From UBA2336 sp965227265 (GTDB taxonomy: Bacteria; Bacteroidota; Bacteroidia; Cytophagales; Cyclobacteriaceae), in the NCBI GenBank assembly GCA_965227265.1, contig OZ245738.1, forward strand, positions 2,232,001 through 2,296,000: a stretch of DNA of 64,000 bases. The letters run 5' to 3'. Shown here in pieces: positions 43,413 to 52,766 of the stretch. The translations under genes were made by a program, and so were the position numbers. Numbering within the stretch: the stretch's first letter is position 1; every line of letters starts with the position of its first letter. The notes beneath the pieces were generated by a model, which saw nothing but the letters and a program-made list of their open reading frames with translations, was not told where the DNA came from and did not search any database.

Positions 43413-44111
43413 ATGAATGCTGAAAAAACTTTTCTATTCGCAGGCGCATCCAGTCTGATCGCTACCGAGACAGCCGTACTGCTTCGAAAGAAAGGTCATA
43501 CGGTAATAGGTCTGAGCATGAAGCCAGTGGCTGGTGTTTACAGCGAGATCCATCCGGTGGAGCAATATCATCTTTCAGAAAAATATCCAGTACTTGATAC
43601 GGCAGTAGACGGCATTGTTTACTTTCCCGGTACAATTAATCTTAAACCCTTTGCGCGATTGACGAACGTTGATTTTCAACGAGATTTTGAAATCAATACA
43701 TTGGGGGCGGCATCCTTTATTCAAGCCTATTTGAATAATCTCAAAAAAAGCCAGGTCGGGTCCATTGTGCTCATCAGCAGCGTGGCTGCTCAGATTGGTC
43801 TACCCTTTCATGCTTCAATTTCCATGGCTAAAGGCGCAGTGGAAGGTTTGACAAAAGCATTAGCAGCAGAGCTTGCTCCCTCAATCCGGGTAAACTGTAT
43901 TGCGCCATCACTTGTGGATACACCCATGGCTTTGAAATTTGTTGATACTTCTGATAAAATGGAGCAGATGAAAAAGCGGAATCCAATGCGTAAGGTCGGG
44001 GACGCAACTGATATTGCAAGTGCAGTCTCTTTCTTATTACTGAATGATTCCGCCTGGATAACCGGTCAGGTGTTGGCAGTTGATGGCGGGATGAATACAT
44101 TAAAGAATTGA
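43413..44111 (+). CDS. SDR-family protein lacking the usual catalytic tyrosine
   Basis: The ATG at 43413 (MNAEKTFLFAGASSLIATE) fits the Rossmann start better than the 28-codon upstream extension. 232 residues of short-chain dehydrogenase fold. The nucleotide loop is GASSLIA in place of TGxxxGIG. The catalytic YxxxK is replaced: the Lys is kept in ISMAKGA, but Ile stands where Tyr is expected. VLISSVAAQIG and a C-terminal AVDGG are standard. Such HASI-type SDRs form a recognisable subgroup. Activity is unknown. Confidence 0.85.
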   Translation: MNAEKTFLFAGASSLIATETAVLLRKKGHTVIGLSMKPVAGVYSEIHPVEQYHLSEKYPVLDTAVDGIVYFPGTINLKPFARLTNVDFQRDFEINTLGAASFIQAYLNNLKKSQVGSIVLISSVAAQIGLPFHASISMAKGAVEGLTKALAAELAPSIRVNCIAPSLVDTPMALKFVDTSDKMEQMKKRNPMRKVGDATDIASAVSFLLLNDSAWITGQVLAVDGGMNTLKN

Positions 44112-44164
44112 AAAACGGTAAAGGAATAATACCTTAGAATTACCAACCTATGATTACGGATGTA

Positions 44165-44581
44165 TTAACCGGTAATCCGCTTATCTTTTGCTACGAACCT
44201 TGCGAAACCAAGCAGCGCACCGGTGATCATGATGTTCCGGAATATATTGACCATCTCGATTTCTTTCTCGCGTTCTATACTATCTGTCATCATTTCAAGA
44301 TTCAGCTCATAGCCCATCGCCCTGGGCAGATGGATTAATAAACCCATCAGCAAAACGTAAAGCGCCATTAACGAATAAGCGAGCTTATCATACCTACCGA
44401 TGAATGCACTAATGATGAATAGTAAGATGCATACAGCAGTGAAATAATTCAAGAAATAAGGAAAGGGTAAGTAGTCCGGAACGAATGCCGCTCCAACATC
44501 AGGTTTTCCCAAATGTAGACCTACATACAAAAGAAACGAAGCGGGGAATAGCCATCTTCCGATGTTAAGTATTTTATCCAT
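44165..44581 (-). CDS. DoxX-like small membrane protein
   Basis: 138 residues, four membrane spans (about 7-24, 40-62, 66-86, 112-128). The arrangement resembles DoxX/DUF417-like four-helix membrane proteins, but no motif is decisive. Starts 14 bases after the YCII gene stop, in the same direction, so the two are probably cotranscribed. Confidence 0.6.
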   Translation of the reverse strand: MDKILNIGRWLFPASFLLYVGLHLGKPDVGAAFVPDYLPFPYFLNYFTAVCILLFIISAFIGRYDKLAYSLMALYVLLMGLLIHLPRAMGYELNLEMMTDSIEREKEIEMVNIFRNIMITGALLGFARFVAKDKRITG

Positions 44582-44595
44582 AGCTATACTATTTA

Positions 44596-44949
44596 TTAAT
44601 TAACTGGAAAAGGAACCAGTGGCCTGATCTCAACACTGCTTTTAGGATACTTTAAAATCGGGCAGGTCTTACTCCACTCCTTAACTTCCTCAAGTGAATC
44701 AGCTTTGCAGATCAGGAAGCCGCTGACCAGCACAGTATCTTTTTCTTTATAAGGGCCTTTCTGAAAACTACTTCCAATGAAAATTTCAGAAGTGTATTCT
44801 ACCGGTGCGGTTGAAATCAGCTTGCCTTGCATGGCAATGCTTCCAATCCATGCTTGCCACTTAGGCATGTCTTCCGCCATATCCTGCGTAGATGTCAGGT
44901 ATCCGTTTTCACCACTGGCGTTTCGGAATAATAAAAGATATTCATTCAT
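44596..44949 (-). CDS. YCII-related domain protein
   Basis: 117 residues with the dimeric alpha+beta barrel pattern of YciI-like proteins: MNEYLLLFRN at the start, PKWQAWIGSIAMQGKL (about 29-44), DTVLVSGFLICKADSLEEV near 72-90 and a terminal VEIRPLVP strand. Such proteins often accompany sigma factors or small enzymes. Exact function unknown. Confidence 0.85.
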   Translation of the reverse strand: MNEYLLLFRNASGENGYLTSTQDMAEDMPKWQAWIGSIAMQGKLISTAPVEYTSEIFIGSSFQKGPYKEKDTVLVSGFLICKADSLEEVKEWSKTCPILKYPKSSVEIRPLVPFPVN

Positions 44950-45022
44950 ACGTGTTGGGTTTTAATGATGAATCAAAATTCAATCATTCGAACTTTCCAC
45001 GCCTTGACAAATGTCAACGTTT

Positions 45023-45592
45023 TCAGATTTTTGCCTTCAGTCGGCTGAACGTTTCCTGCGATATCCCTAAGTAAGAGGCGATAAGCTTGCTGGAAAGCCG
45101 TGTCATTAATCCTGGTCTGTGCTCCATGAGCCATTTAATCCGCTCTAACGCGGGCATGGCTATAAACGTGTTCAGACGATACACAGAGTTAGCGTATGAA
45201 GCTTCCAATATCTGTTTATAAATGGCATCAAACTGTGGTATTCGTTGCATCAGATTCCGAAAGGAAGATTGATCTATGGCAAGAAGATCGGAAGGTTCCA
45301 CGGCCCTTATATTCTCAGCAGCCGGAGACCCGCTACCAAAGCTTATCAGCTCAGAGCACCAACTGTTTTCAATCACAATGTCCCGAGTGCTTTCATTCAT
45401 CTCATGATCGTGAACAAATACCTGGAGGCAACCAGAAGCTATAAAATAAACACACTTACACATCTCACCCTGCTTGAGAATAAGCTGGTTGCGCTTAACC
45501 TGAATGGGTTTAAAATTATTAAGTACCTCTTCCAGGTTGTCAGGTTCCTTACCTAACCTCGAAATGATATGTTGACGCAGCGTGGTGGTCAC
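45023..45592 (-). CDS. Crp/Fnr family transcriptional regulator
   Basis: 189 residues. The N-terminal cyclic-nucleotide-binding-like domain (about 20-125) contains LKQGEMCKCVYFIASGCLQV and DIVIENSWCSEL. The C-terminal helix-turn-helix is short, with LIASYLGISQETFSRLKAKI as the recognition segment. The protein ends directly after that helix, as in many Bacteroidota members. It lacks the four-cysteine cluster of Fnr. Target unknown; the neighbouring YCII gene and SDR genes are candidates. Confidence 0.88.
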   Translation of the reverse strand: MTTTLRQHIISRLGKEPDNLEEVLNNFKPIQVKRNQLILKQGEMCKCVYFIASGCLQVFVHDHEMNESTRDIVIENSWCSELISFGSGSPAAENIRAVEPSDLLAIDQSSFRNLMQRIPQFDAIYKQILEASYANSVYRLNTFIAMPALERIKWLMEHRPGLMTRLSSKLIASYLGISQETFSRLKAKI

Positions 45593-45610
45593 AAAAATTC
45601 GTTAAAACAA

Positions 45611-47056
45611 TTAAGCCTTGATGATGTTGCGGGCCATCTTGGGGAAAATTAATCCATGGAAAGGAAACACAGCATACCAGTAAGCACGTCCCCATAATCC
45701 TTTCGGCCGAAATGTTGCCGTTTGAATCAGGACAGATTGAGCATCCTTTTTACCTATTTTAAATTCCAGCCAGGCTTCACCGGGCATTTTCATCTCAGCA
45801 TAAAGGATTAACCTGCCGTTGACCCGGTCGGCCAGCAATACCCGCCAGAAGTCCAGCGCATCACCGGTCTTCAAATCATCTTCGCTCCTTCTGCCTCTTC
45901 GTAAACCAACACCTCCTACAAGTGTATCTGCCAATCCCCGAACACGCCACATCCAGTTACCAAAGTACCAGCCACGCTTCCCGCCTATCGACCAAATATT
46001 GCTGAGTACTTCTGCAGCCGGACGTTCAAACGTTACCTCGCGCCTGTCGGTTAAGACTCCGTGAGCAGGAACTTCAATGTTATCGAGAATATTGCTGTCC
46101 TGCGTTTGCAGATACAGCGAGTCTTTCCAACTGGAGATAATATTTTTATGACTGATTCTGTCGAATGCCATAGTAAGCGCTTCACGATAATTATAAAGCG
46201 TAACAGGTATTAACTGATGAATAGAATTATCGTGACAGACAACTTCATTTTTCATACTATTAACCAATGTTCTTGCGAGGGAATACGAAGTTGATGTAAC
46301 CAGCACAAGCCATAAGGAAGAAAGCTTCGGAGTGAGAACAGGAACACTAATGATCGAACGCCTTAGGCCCCGAACTTCAGCGAAACCGTATAGCATTTGT
46401 TTATAGGTAAGAACTTCCGTTCCACCAATATCGAATGAACGATCATATGAATCTTCTTTGAGCATAATACCCGTAAGATATTGTAGAACATTACGGATGG
46501 CGATCGGTTGACACCGTGTCTTAAGCCATTTAGGTGCAATCATCACCGGAAGCTTTTCCACCAGGTCGCGGATGATCTCAAACGAAGCGCTCCCTGAGCC
46601 GATAATGATCGCTGCGCGAAGCACAGTCAGGGGCACATGAGATGTCCGAAGAATTTCTTCAACATTTCTTCTGGATAACAAATGCTCGGAAAGATCCCCG
46701 TCATTTATTATACCGCTCAGATAAACAATTTGTTTTGCGCCCGTTGTGTTAATCAGGTTCACAAAATTCCCGGCTGAAAGAGTTTCCTGCTTCCTGAAAT
46801 CTTCAGCCCGCGAGCTCATGGAGTGTACGAGATAGAATGCAACATCAACCTGAATCCTGATTTGTGAAAGCGATTCCGCATCATTCAGATCTCCTTCAAT
46901 GACTTCGATTTTCTTCAATGAGTCTTCCGAGAACGCTTCCCAATCAAATTTTCGGGAATGGCGCACGAGACAAATTACATGGTGACCAGCATCCACTAAA
47001 ACCGGCAAAAGTCTCCGGCCAATGTAACCGGTCGATCCGGTGAGAAGGATATTCAT
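45611..47056 (-). CDS. NAD(P)-binding SDR with DUF2867 C-terminal domain
   Basis: 481 residues. N-terminal atypical SDR (about 1-300) with LTGSTGYIGRRLLPVL (the TGxxGxxG nucleotide loop) and VAFYLVHSMSS. The C-terminal DUF2867 domain (about 320-480) contains WSIGGKRGWYFGNWMWRVRG, WRVLLADRVNGRLILYAEMK and a YAVFPFHGLIFPKM end. Fusions of this type are widespread. Substrate unknown. Starts 224 bases from the divergent permease gene. Confidence 0.9.
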   Translation of the reverse strand: MNILLTGSTGYIGRRLLPVLVDAGHHVICLVRHSRKFDWEAFSEDSLKKIEVIEGDLNDAESLSQIRIQVDVAFYLVHSMSSRAEDFRKQETLSAGNFVNLINTTGAKQIVYLSGIINDGDLSEHLLSRRNVEEILRTSHVPLTVLRAAIIIGSGSASFEIIRDLVEKLPVMIAPKWLKTRCQPIAIRNVLQYLTGIMLKEDSYDRSFDIGGTEVLTYKQMLYGFAEVRGLRRSIISVPVLTPKLSSLWLVLVTSTSYSLARTLVNSMKNEVVCHDNSIHQLIPVTLYNYREALTMAFDRISHKNIISSWKDSLYLQTQDSNILDNIEVPAHGVLTDRREVTFERPAAEVLSNIWSIGGKRGWYFGNWMWRVRGLADTLVGGVGLRRGRRSEDDLKTGDALDFWRVLLADRVNGRLILYAEMKMPGEAWLEFKIGKKDAQSVLIQTATFRPKGLWGRAYWYAVFPFHGLIFPKMARNIIKA

Positions 47057-47280
47057 ACCTGAAAGTTGTTAGATGTGTTTGGCAGTTGGATTCAGTTATT
47101 ACATTAACACGGCTCCGCATGAAATGTTAAAAATAAGCTTGTTTATTAAATCCCAGTATCGAACAATGCTATTCATTATCGACCTACTTTAACAGGAAAT
47201 TTTGCTAAAAAAGTCATATTTCTCTTAAACAAACGAAAGGCATAGATGTTGTAACAGTGAGTTAAACACCCGCCAGCCTT

Positions 47281-49716
47281 ATGATTAATGCCTTCACTTC
47301 GCTTGCCCGGAAAGTCCAAAAGGACGGAATCTTTACCATTATCAATGTCCTAGGTTTATCACTTGGCATGACGGCTTTTGTACTGATTACTCAGTACGTA
47401 ACGCTTGAGAAAAGCTACAATTCTTTTCATGCTAATCTACCGTCTTTATATAGAGTGTTAAACGAAAAAAGTGAAGGTGAAATTGATGCGTATACAGCGC
47501 CAGGATTTGCACCCATGGCTGTAAACCAGATTACCGGCATTGATAAATTTTGCAGGCTGGCAGAGGGGAAAAATCTTGGGACGGGCATCGTCAGCTTCGG
47601 TAATACCAACGATTCAAAATCGTTTCGGGAAGAAGAGTTCGCATACGCAGATGGAAATTTTTTCGGGTTCTTCAGTTTTCCCGTTGTTTCAGGAAACGCA
47701 AAGCTTCTTTCTCAGCCTAACGTAGTTGCACTTTCAAAAAAAGCAAGTGTGCGCTACTTTGGAGACGAGCCTGCAATAGGCAAAACGATCACACTCAATA
47801 ATCAATTTGGCAAAACAACGTATACGGTTGAAGCTGTCTACGCAGACATGCCCGAATTTTCTGATCTCCGATATGATTTGATTTTTTCCCTTCAAACGCT
47901 TGCCAATAAAGCGAATCTCAATGGTAACGAAATGTGGGCGAGCATGGATGGAACCGGTAGTCAATGGTTATATACATATGTAACCCTTCACGAGGATGCC
48001 GATCCTGAATCGATCGCAGCAGGCTATACAACACTTATTCGAAATGTAAATCCTGAGGACAAAAGTGCAATCAGACTGCAGTCGGTAGAAACGATGCACC
48101 TTGGCAGATCATTGAACGAAAATCTACCAACATTTGGCAGCCTTAAATTCGTCTACCTGCTTTCTGGTATAGCACTGCTCATTCTTATTATTGCCTGGTT
48201 CAATTATGTAAATCTTTCCACCGCCAGCGCATTGAAGCGGGCCAAGGAAGTTGGTATCCGTAAAGTGACTGGTGCAACAAAAGCCCAATTGATCAGGCAG
48301 TTTATGGGTGAGTCAGCGCTCCTGAACATACTGGCATTCGCAATTGCGGTAACTTTCATAACGGCACTCCAGCAGCCCTATAGCGCACTTATTAATAAAG
48401 AGATGTCTATGACTCTACTTTTTCAGGGTAACTTCTGGATATATGCCATTGTATTTTTAATTGCTGGAACGATTGCCTCGGGATCATATACCGCATTTGT
48501 GCTGGCATCGTTTAACCCGTCAAAGGTCCTGAAAGGATCGTTCAGTAAATCAGCGAAAGGAATCTTTGTCAGAAAATCACTTGTCATTTTTCAGTTTGCC
48601 ATTTCACTTATCCTTATTTCTGCAACAATCATTTTGTATCAACAGTGGCAGTACATGCAGAACAAAGATTTAGGAATGGATGCTTCTCAGCTGCTGGTGA
48701 TCCGCGGTGCAGAGGTTAACAAAGACGAAACGTTTAAAGACAGAAGCGCAGAGTTTGAAAACAATATCCGCAGCGCTGCCTTTGTTCAGAAATTGTGTCG
48801 CTCCGGTAATGTACCAACGGATGGATTTAATTTCTCTACGAGCGGCATTGTAAAGCAAGGAGCGCAACAGGAAGAAACCGAACTGAACTATGATATTTTG
48901 ACAATCGATCAGAATTATCTGGATGCTTACGGGATAAAGCTGTTGGCAGGAGCAAGCTTTACCCCCGAAATGTGCAGCAAGCCCTGGAACGCAATGGAAT
49001 ATCTTATTCTTAATGAGCGCGCTTCCAATCAGCTTGGTTTTGAAACCCCTCAGCAAGCAGTGGGTCAGAAGGTTCAATGGGAAGAACGCGAATTTGAAGT
49101 TCGCGCAGTGGTCGCTGACTATCACCACCTTTCTGTTCAGTACGCGATAGGCCCAATCGTATTTCTTCCTTCCCGCAACGGTGGATATTACACGCTTAAG
49201 CTTGGAAGCAATAATTTCAGTGAACAGCTTGCTACGCTGGAAGGTTTTTACCGGAAAAGTTTCCCGGGCAATCCATTTGAGTTCCAGTTTCTTGATCAAA
49301 CATTCGCGCAGAAATACAGTAGTGAGAAACGCTACAGCATTATTTTTACAATAGCTTCCTGCCTGGCTGTTTTCATTGGATGTCTAGGCTTGTTCGGACT
49401 TGCAACGTATAGTGTGGAGCAGCGCAGTAAAGAGATTGGCATTCGGAAAGTACTTGGCTCAAGTATTCCACAGGTTGTCCGGCTACTTTCGAAAGATTTT
49501 TTGACGTTGGTTATTATTGCGTTTGCCTTGTCGATCCCGGTTTCATGGTGGGCAATTGAGGAGTGGCTTAATACCTTCGTGTATCGCGTAGAAATTTCCT
49601 GGTGGGTTTATGGAATTGCGGGTACAGTGACACTTGCAATCGCCTGGATCACGGTCGGAACTCAGGCGTTAAAAGGTGCCGTCAGCAATCCGGTAAATTC
49701 TTTAAGAAGTGAATAG
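47281..49716 (+). CDS. FtsX/MacB-type ABC transporter permease
   Basis: 811 residues, typical of the long Bacteroidota permeases: membrane span (about 22-40), MacB-type periplasmic core (45-250), FtsX domain with three spans (about 285-420), a second periplasmic core, and a second FtsX domain (about 690-805). Each FtsX domain has the EVGIRKVTGAT / EIGIRKVLGSS signature after its first span. No ATPase gene is adjacent. Such permeases work with MacB-like ATPases in export or signalling. Confidence 0.9.
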   Translation: MINAFTSLARKVQKDGIFTIINVLGLSLGMTAFVLITQYVTLEKSYNSFHANLPSLYRVLNEKSEGEIDAYTAPGFAPMAVNQITGIDKFCRLAEGKNLGTGIVSFGNTNDSKSFREEEFAYADGNFFGFFSFPVVSGNAKLLSQPNVVALSKKASVRYFGDEPAIGKTITLNNQFGKTTYTVEAVYADMPEFSDLRYDLIFSLQTLANKANLNGNEMWASMDGTGSQWLYTYVTLHEDADPESIAAGYTTLIRNVNPEDKSAIRLQSVETMHLGRSLNENLPTFGSLKFVYLLSGIALLILIIAWFNYVNLSTASALKRAKEVGIRKVTGATKAQLIRQFMGESALLNILAFAIAVTFITALQQPYSALINKEMSMTLLFQGNFWIYAIVFLIAGTIASGSYTAFVLASFNPSKVLKGSFSKSAKGIFVRKSLVIFQFAISLILISATIILYQQWQYMQNKDLGMDASQLLVIRGAEVNKDETFKDRSAEFENNIRSAAFVQKLCRSGNVPTDGFNFSTSGIVKQGAQQEETELNYDILTIDQNYLDAYGIKLLAGASFTPEMCSKPWNAMEYLILNERASNQLGFETPQQAVGQKVQWEEREFEVRAVVADYHHLSVQYAIGPIVFLPSRNGGYYTLKLGSNNFSEQLATLEGFYRKSFPGNPFEFQFLDQTFAQKYSSEKRYSIIFTIASCLAVFIGCLGLFGLATYSVEQRSKEIGIRKVLGSSIPQVVRLLSKDFLTLVIIAFALSIPVSWWAIEEWLNTFVYRVEISWWVYGIAGTVTLAIAWITVGTQALKGAVSNPVNSLRSE

Positions 49717-49803
49717 ATGATTTTGATTTTCAATAATGCTTTACATCTCCTAAGGCGTTCGTATTTTGCATAAATCAATAGGCAAATATTAAGAGCGAAA
49801 ATT

Positions 49804-50106
49804 ATGATCACCCGCACCTGGCATGGCAAAACTTCTCTGCAAAACGCAGACCGATACCTGGAATTTTTGCTGACCGAAGGAACCAACGAATACAAACAAA
49901 CTCCTGGAAACATTTCGGTGCGTGTATGGAAGCGGGAAGAAAAAGAGGTTTGTCATTTCTGGACGGTGACGGAGTGGGAAGATCTCTCCGCCATCAAAGC
50001 CTTTGCCGGTGAAGATTATGAAAAAGCGAAGTACTATCCATTTGATGATGGAATGTTACTGGAGCTTGAGGAGCGGGTGTTGCACTATGAGAGCTTTATC
50101 GTTTAG
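49804..50106 (+). CDS. Antibiotic-biosynthesis-monooxygenase-like (ABM) domain protein
   Basis: 100 residues with a ferredoxin-like alpha+beta pattern: MITRTWHGKT, then GNISVRVWKREEKEVCHFWT and EWEDLSAIKAFAGEDYEKAK. This agrees with the dimeric ABM/YdhR-type barrel. Function uncertain; relatives include small oxygenases and stress proteins. Convergent with the HxlR regulator, 7 bases apart. Confidence 0.7.
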   Translation: MITRTWHGKTSLQNADRYLEFLLTEGTNEYKQTPGNISVRVWKREEKEVCHFWTVTEWEDLSAIKAFAGEDYEKAKYYPFDDGMLLELEERVLHYESFIV

Positions 50107-50113
50107 ACAGTGG

Positions 50114-50479
50114 CTATTTATACAAGCGCTGATCCTTCAGGTAATCGATACCATTAGATTTAAGATATTTAATACCCCATTTACTGGTGAACTCGAAAAG
50201 CGGACTCAGTGATTTACCAAACTTCGTGAGCCGATATTCAACCCGGAGCGGCTTTGCGGTTAAAATCCTTTTTTCAATTAGCTTATCACGCTCAAGCTCT
50301 TTTAGCTGCTGACTTAACATCTTCTCGGAAACTCCCGGAAGGTTATCCCGTATTTCGCTAAAACTTTTTTTCTCAAAACGATGCAGGTGCGAAAGAATCA
50401 GAATTTTCCATTTACCGCCAACGAAGCTTAAGGTCACGTCAATCGGACACGTGAACACTTTATCATTTAACTTTATCAT
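50114..50479 (-). CDS. HxlR-family transcriptional regulator
   Basis: The ATG at 50479 (MIKLNDKVFTCPIDVTLSFV) is the standard HxlR start; the open frame extends 29 codons further without family similarity. About 121 residues of winged helix with GGKWKILILSHL, FSEIRDNLPGVSEKMLSQQL and YRLTKFGKSL. One cysteine (TCPI) near the N-terminus is typical and may act as a redox or aldehyde sensor. Divergent from the truncated haemoglobin gene, which is a likely target. Confidence 0.9.
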   Translation of the reverse strand: MIKLNDKVFTCPIDVTLSFVGGKWKILILSHLHRFEKKSFSEIRDNLPGVSEKMLSQQLKELERDKLIEKRILTAKPLRVEYRLTKFGKSLSPLFEFTSKWGIKYLKSNGIDYLKDQRLYK

Positions 50480-50593
50480 ACTGCAATACTTATCCGTAAC
50501 CAAGTTAATAAATCGGAAACACTTTAACGGGCTAACTTTTTGGTAAGCTATTGATTTCAACGACATCGGGTATTAATCTTGATCTATTAATCT

Positions 50594-51079
50594 ATGCTAT
50601 ACGACACCATGAAAGACATCCCAACCTTATACGAATGGGCCGGCAAAAATGAGGCTCTTGAAAAACTAACCTCGGCATTCTATCAAAAGGTTGCAGTGGA
50701 TCCGATCATCTCCGGTATTTTTAAGAATATGGGCGCAGATCACAGCAAGCACGTTGCGCATTTTATCGGGGAAGTGTTTGGCGGGCCTGAGCTTTATACT
50801 AAAGAGGATAATGGCAGTCATCATAAAATGATTTCCCATCATTTGGGCAAGCGCCTGACGGAGGAACAGCGTAAACGCTGGATGACTTTACTTCTGGAAT
50901 GTTGTGATGAGCTTAACATTGCCAGTGATCCGGAATTCCGGTCCGCGCTTGTCGGATACCTGGAATGGGGAAGTCGGCTCGCAGTGATTAATTCGAATAC
51001 GGAAGTTATAAGCATCAAAGAAGATGAGCCCATGCCGAAATGGGGCTGGGGCGAAACCGGTGGACCGTATCTTCCTTAA
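50594..51079 (+). CDS. Group II truncated haemoglobin-like protein
   Basis: Start at ATG 50594 (an ATG five codons later is also possible). 161 residues. The 2-on-2 globin pattern is visible: PTLYEWAGKNEALEKLTSAF, FKNMGADHSKHVAHFIGEVFGG with the proximal His region, and YLEWGSRLAVINS. The C-terminus ends in PMPKWGWGETGGPYLP, a tail found in a subgroup of bacterial group II globins. Likely roles are O2 or NO binding. Divergent from the HxlR regulator. Confidence 0.88.
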   Translation: MLYDTMKDIPTLYEWAGKNEALEKLTSAFYQKVAVDPIISGIFKNMGADHSKHVAHFIGEVFGGPELYTKEDNGSHHKMISHHLGKRLTEEQRKRWMTLLLECCDELNIASDPEFRSALVGYLEWGSRLAVINSNTEVISIKEDEPMPKWGWGETGGPYLP

Positions 51080-51103
51080 CGATCAATTCTAACTAACAAT
51101 ACC

Positions 51104-51883
51104 ATGAGAACTAACAAATTCTGGAGCTTAATCGTTATGCTTGTTATCCTTGCTTCTTGCCAGGTTAAGGAGGATGACAAAACTATTCACATCAATCACA
51201 TTGTCGACTTAACGCATACACTCACGCCCGACTTTCCTTTCATTCCCGTTAAGAAATTAACGTATCCATTCGAGCTGATACCGATGGCCAGCTTAAAAGA
51301 AAATGGTGTTGAAGCTAACTCCTGGAAGATCCACGAACATTTAGGAACCCATACCGATGCACCCAATCATTTTATCGCCAATCAAAAATCGCTGGACCAA
51401 ATCGAATTACAGGACTTGATCGTTCCGGTTGTCGTAATTGACATTGAAGCGAAAGCAGCAAAAAGCAGTGATGCAGAATTAACACTTGACGATATCCATA
51501 CATTCGAGAAAGAACATGGAAAGATTCCTGACCATTCATGCGTGATGATGTACTCCGGTTGGGAAAAACATTTACATGACTCATTGTTTGTTGGTCTGGA
51601 TAGTAATGAGGTAAAGCACTACCCGGGCTTTTCAACTGAAGCGATAATGTTTTTGGTTAAAGAAAGAAACGTAGCCGGCATTGGTGTGGATTGTTTATCC
51701 TTCGATCCGGGAACAGATGAAAACTACACCGGACATAAAATACTTTTTGAAGCGGGGAAATGGGGCGTAGAATGTGTTGCGAACTTAAAGAACATTCCAC
51801 CAACCGGTGCAACCATTATTGTTGGCGCGCCAAAAATTGGAAACGCTACCGGAGGATTTTCAAGAATACTAGCAGTTTGGTAG
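51104..51883 (+). CDS. Lipid-anchored cyclase-family metal hydrolase (kynurenine formamidase-like)
   Basis: 259 residues. The leader ends in VILASC, a lipobox. The rest is a cyclase/KynB fold: DLTHTLTPDFPF near 37, the zinc motif HEHLGTHTDAPNHF (about 70-83), VVVIDIE, and GVDCLSFDPG near 193. Members hydrolyse amides or lactones, using the His/Asp cluster. The lipoprotein form places it in the periplasm or outer membrane, unlike cytosolic kynurenine formamidase. It follows the globin gene by 24 bases. Confidence 0.88.
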   Translation: MRTNKFWSLIVMLVILASCQVKEDDKTIHINHIVDLTHTLTPDFPFIPVKKLTYPFELIPMASLKENGVEANSWKIHEHLGTHTDAPNHFIANQKSLDQIELQDLIVPVVVIDIEAKAAKSSDAELTLDDIHTFEKEHGKIPDHSCVMMYSGWEKHLHDSLFVGLDSNEVKHYPGFSTEAIMFLVKERNVAGIGVDCLSFDPGTDENYTGHKILFEAGKWGVECVANLKNIPPTGATIIVGAPKIGNATGGFSRILAVW

Positions 51884-51925
51884 GCTGAAACTTCGGTGAT
51901 ACCTTCGGGGTAAAGCCGCCCCAGC

Positions 51926-52642
51926 ATGATCAAATTTTTCAGAAACATCCGTCAGCAACAACTGTCGGACGGCAATTTTTCTAAATACCTTTTATATGCG
52001 CTGGGTGAAATTGTGCTGGTGGTTATCGGGATATTAATAGCCTTACAGATCAACGCCTGGAGTGAAGCCCGGAAAGAGCGGAAAAGTGAGGCGCAGGTTT
52101 TGACAACGGTCCTGAAGGAATTAAAGCTTAACGAACAGATCCTGGCAAAAGAGGAGCTCGACTTATTAACCTACCTCTCGAGTACAAAACAATTTATAAA
52201 CCTGATGAGTCCGAACCCGGCAGACTCATCGCTTCTAAAGGTTGGTAAATACCTGGCGGACGGAACCGAAGTTGTGAAAGTTCAATTACACCTGGCCGGG
52301 ATCCGAAACCTCGTCAGCAATAAAATGGAACTGATCTCAAATGATTCACTTGCTCAGATGCTGATCGATTATCCGATCCTGTTCGACCGGTACAAGGTTA
52401 TGGAAGACTTGCAGCAAAACATTTCAACCAATCGCATCCGCCCGCGGATCAAGCAATATATTTCGCTCGGCTCAGCCGCATTCACCAGCGACTACAAGGG
52501 CCTTCTCTCCGACCGCATTCTCGCCAATGATTTAATGGACCGCTTGTGGGAGATGGATGAGTTCAAAAAAGAATTTATGGAGCTTAGGATAAATGGGCAA
52601 TTGCTGATCCGTATAATTGAAGAGCATTTAAAAACATTATAG
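51926..52642 (+). CDS. DUF6090-like membrane protein
   Basis: 238 residues with the family hallmark: MIKFFRNIRQQQLSDGNFSK, then one membrane span (YALGEIVLVVIGILIALQIN, about 28-47) and a helical cytoplasmic or periplasmic domain starting NAWSEARKERKSE. The rest is amphipathic helix. Function unknown; the family is abundant in Bacteroidota. Confidence 0.85.
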   Translation: MIKFFRNIRQQQLSDGNFSKYLLYALGEIVLVVIGILIALQINAWSEARKERKSEAQVLTTVLKELKLNEQILAKEELDLLTYLSSTKQFINLMSPNPADSSLLKVGKYLADGTEVVKVQLHLAGIRNLVSNKMELISNDSLAQMLIDYPILFDRYKVMEDLQQNISTNRIRPRIKQYISLGSAAFTSDYKGLLSDRILANDLMDRLWEMDEFKKEFMELRINGQLLIRIIEEHLKTL

Positions 52643-52749
52643 CTGGCCTATTCTTTAAGGACTAGTGATGGCATGAACCCAGAAGGCAGGTGGTGCATCA
52701 TGAAAGTTTTGTTTGTTTAGGAGGGTGTTTTGCGCGATTTTCTGCGGCT

Positions 52750-52766
52750 ATAGGAGTTACTCCTAT
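52750..52766. promoter_or_regulatory. 17-bp palindrome, copy 2, upstream of the ParB/methyltransferase cassette
   Basis: ATAGGAGTTACTCCTAT, identical to the copy at 17896-17912. It lies 174 bases before the ATG at 52941. It is followed by TAAATAAA, ATTCCGGTT (52809-52817; the TTCCGGTT core is exactly 43 bases after the palindrome in both copies), TTGAGACT (52859-52866) and ATAACCCCTT (52919-52928). The rest of the 298-base gap (52643-52940) holds no convincing gene. Confidence 0.75.
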
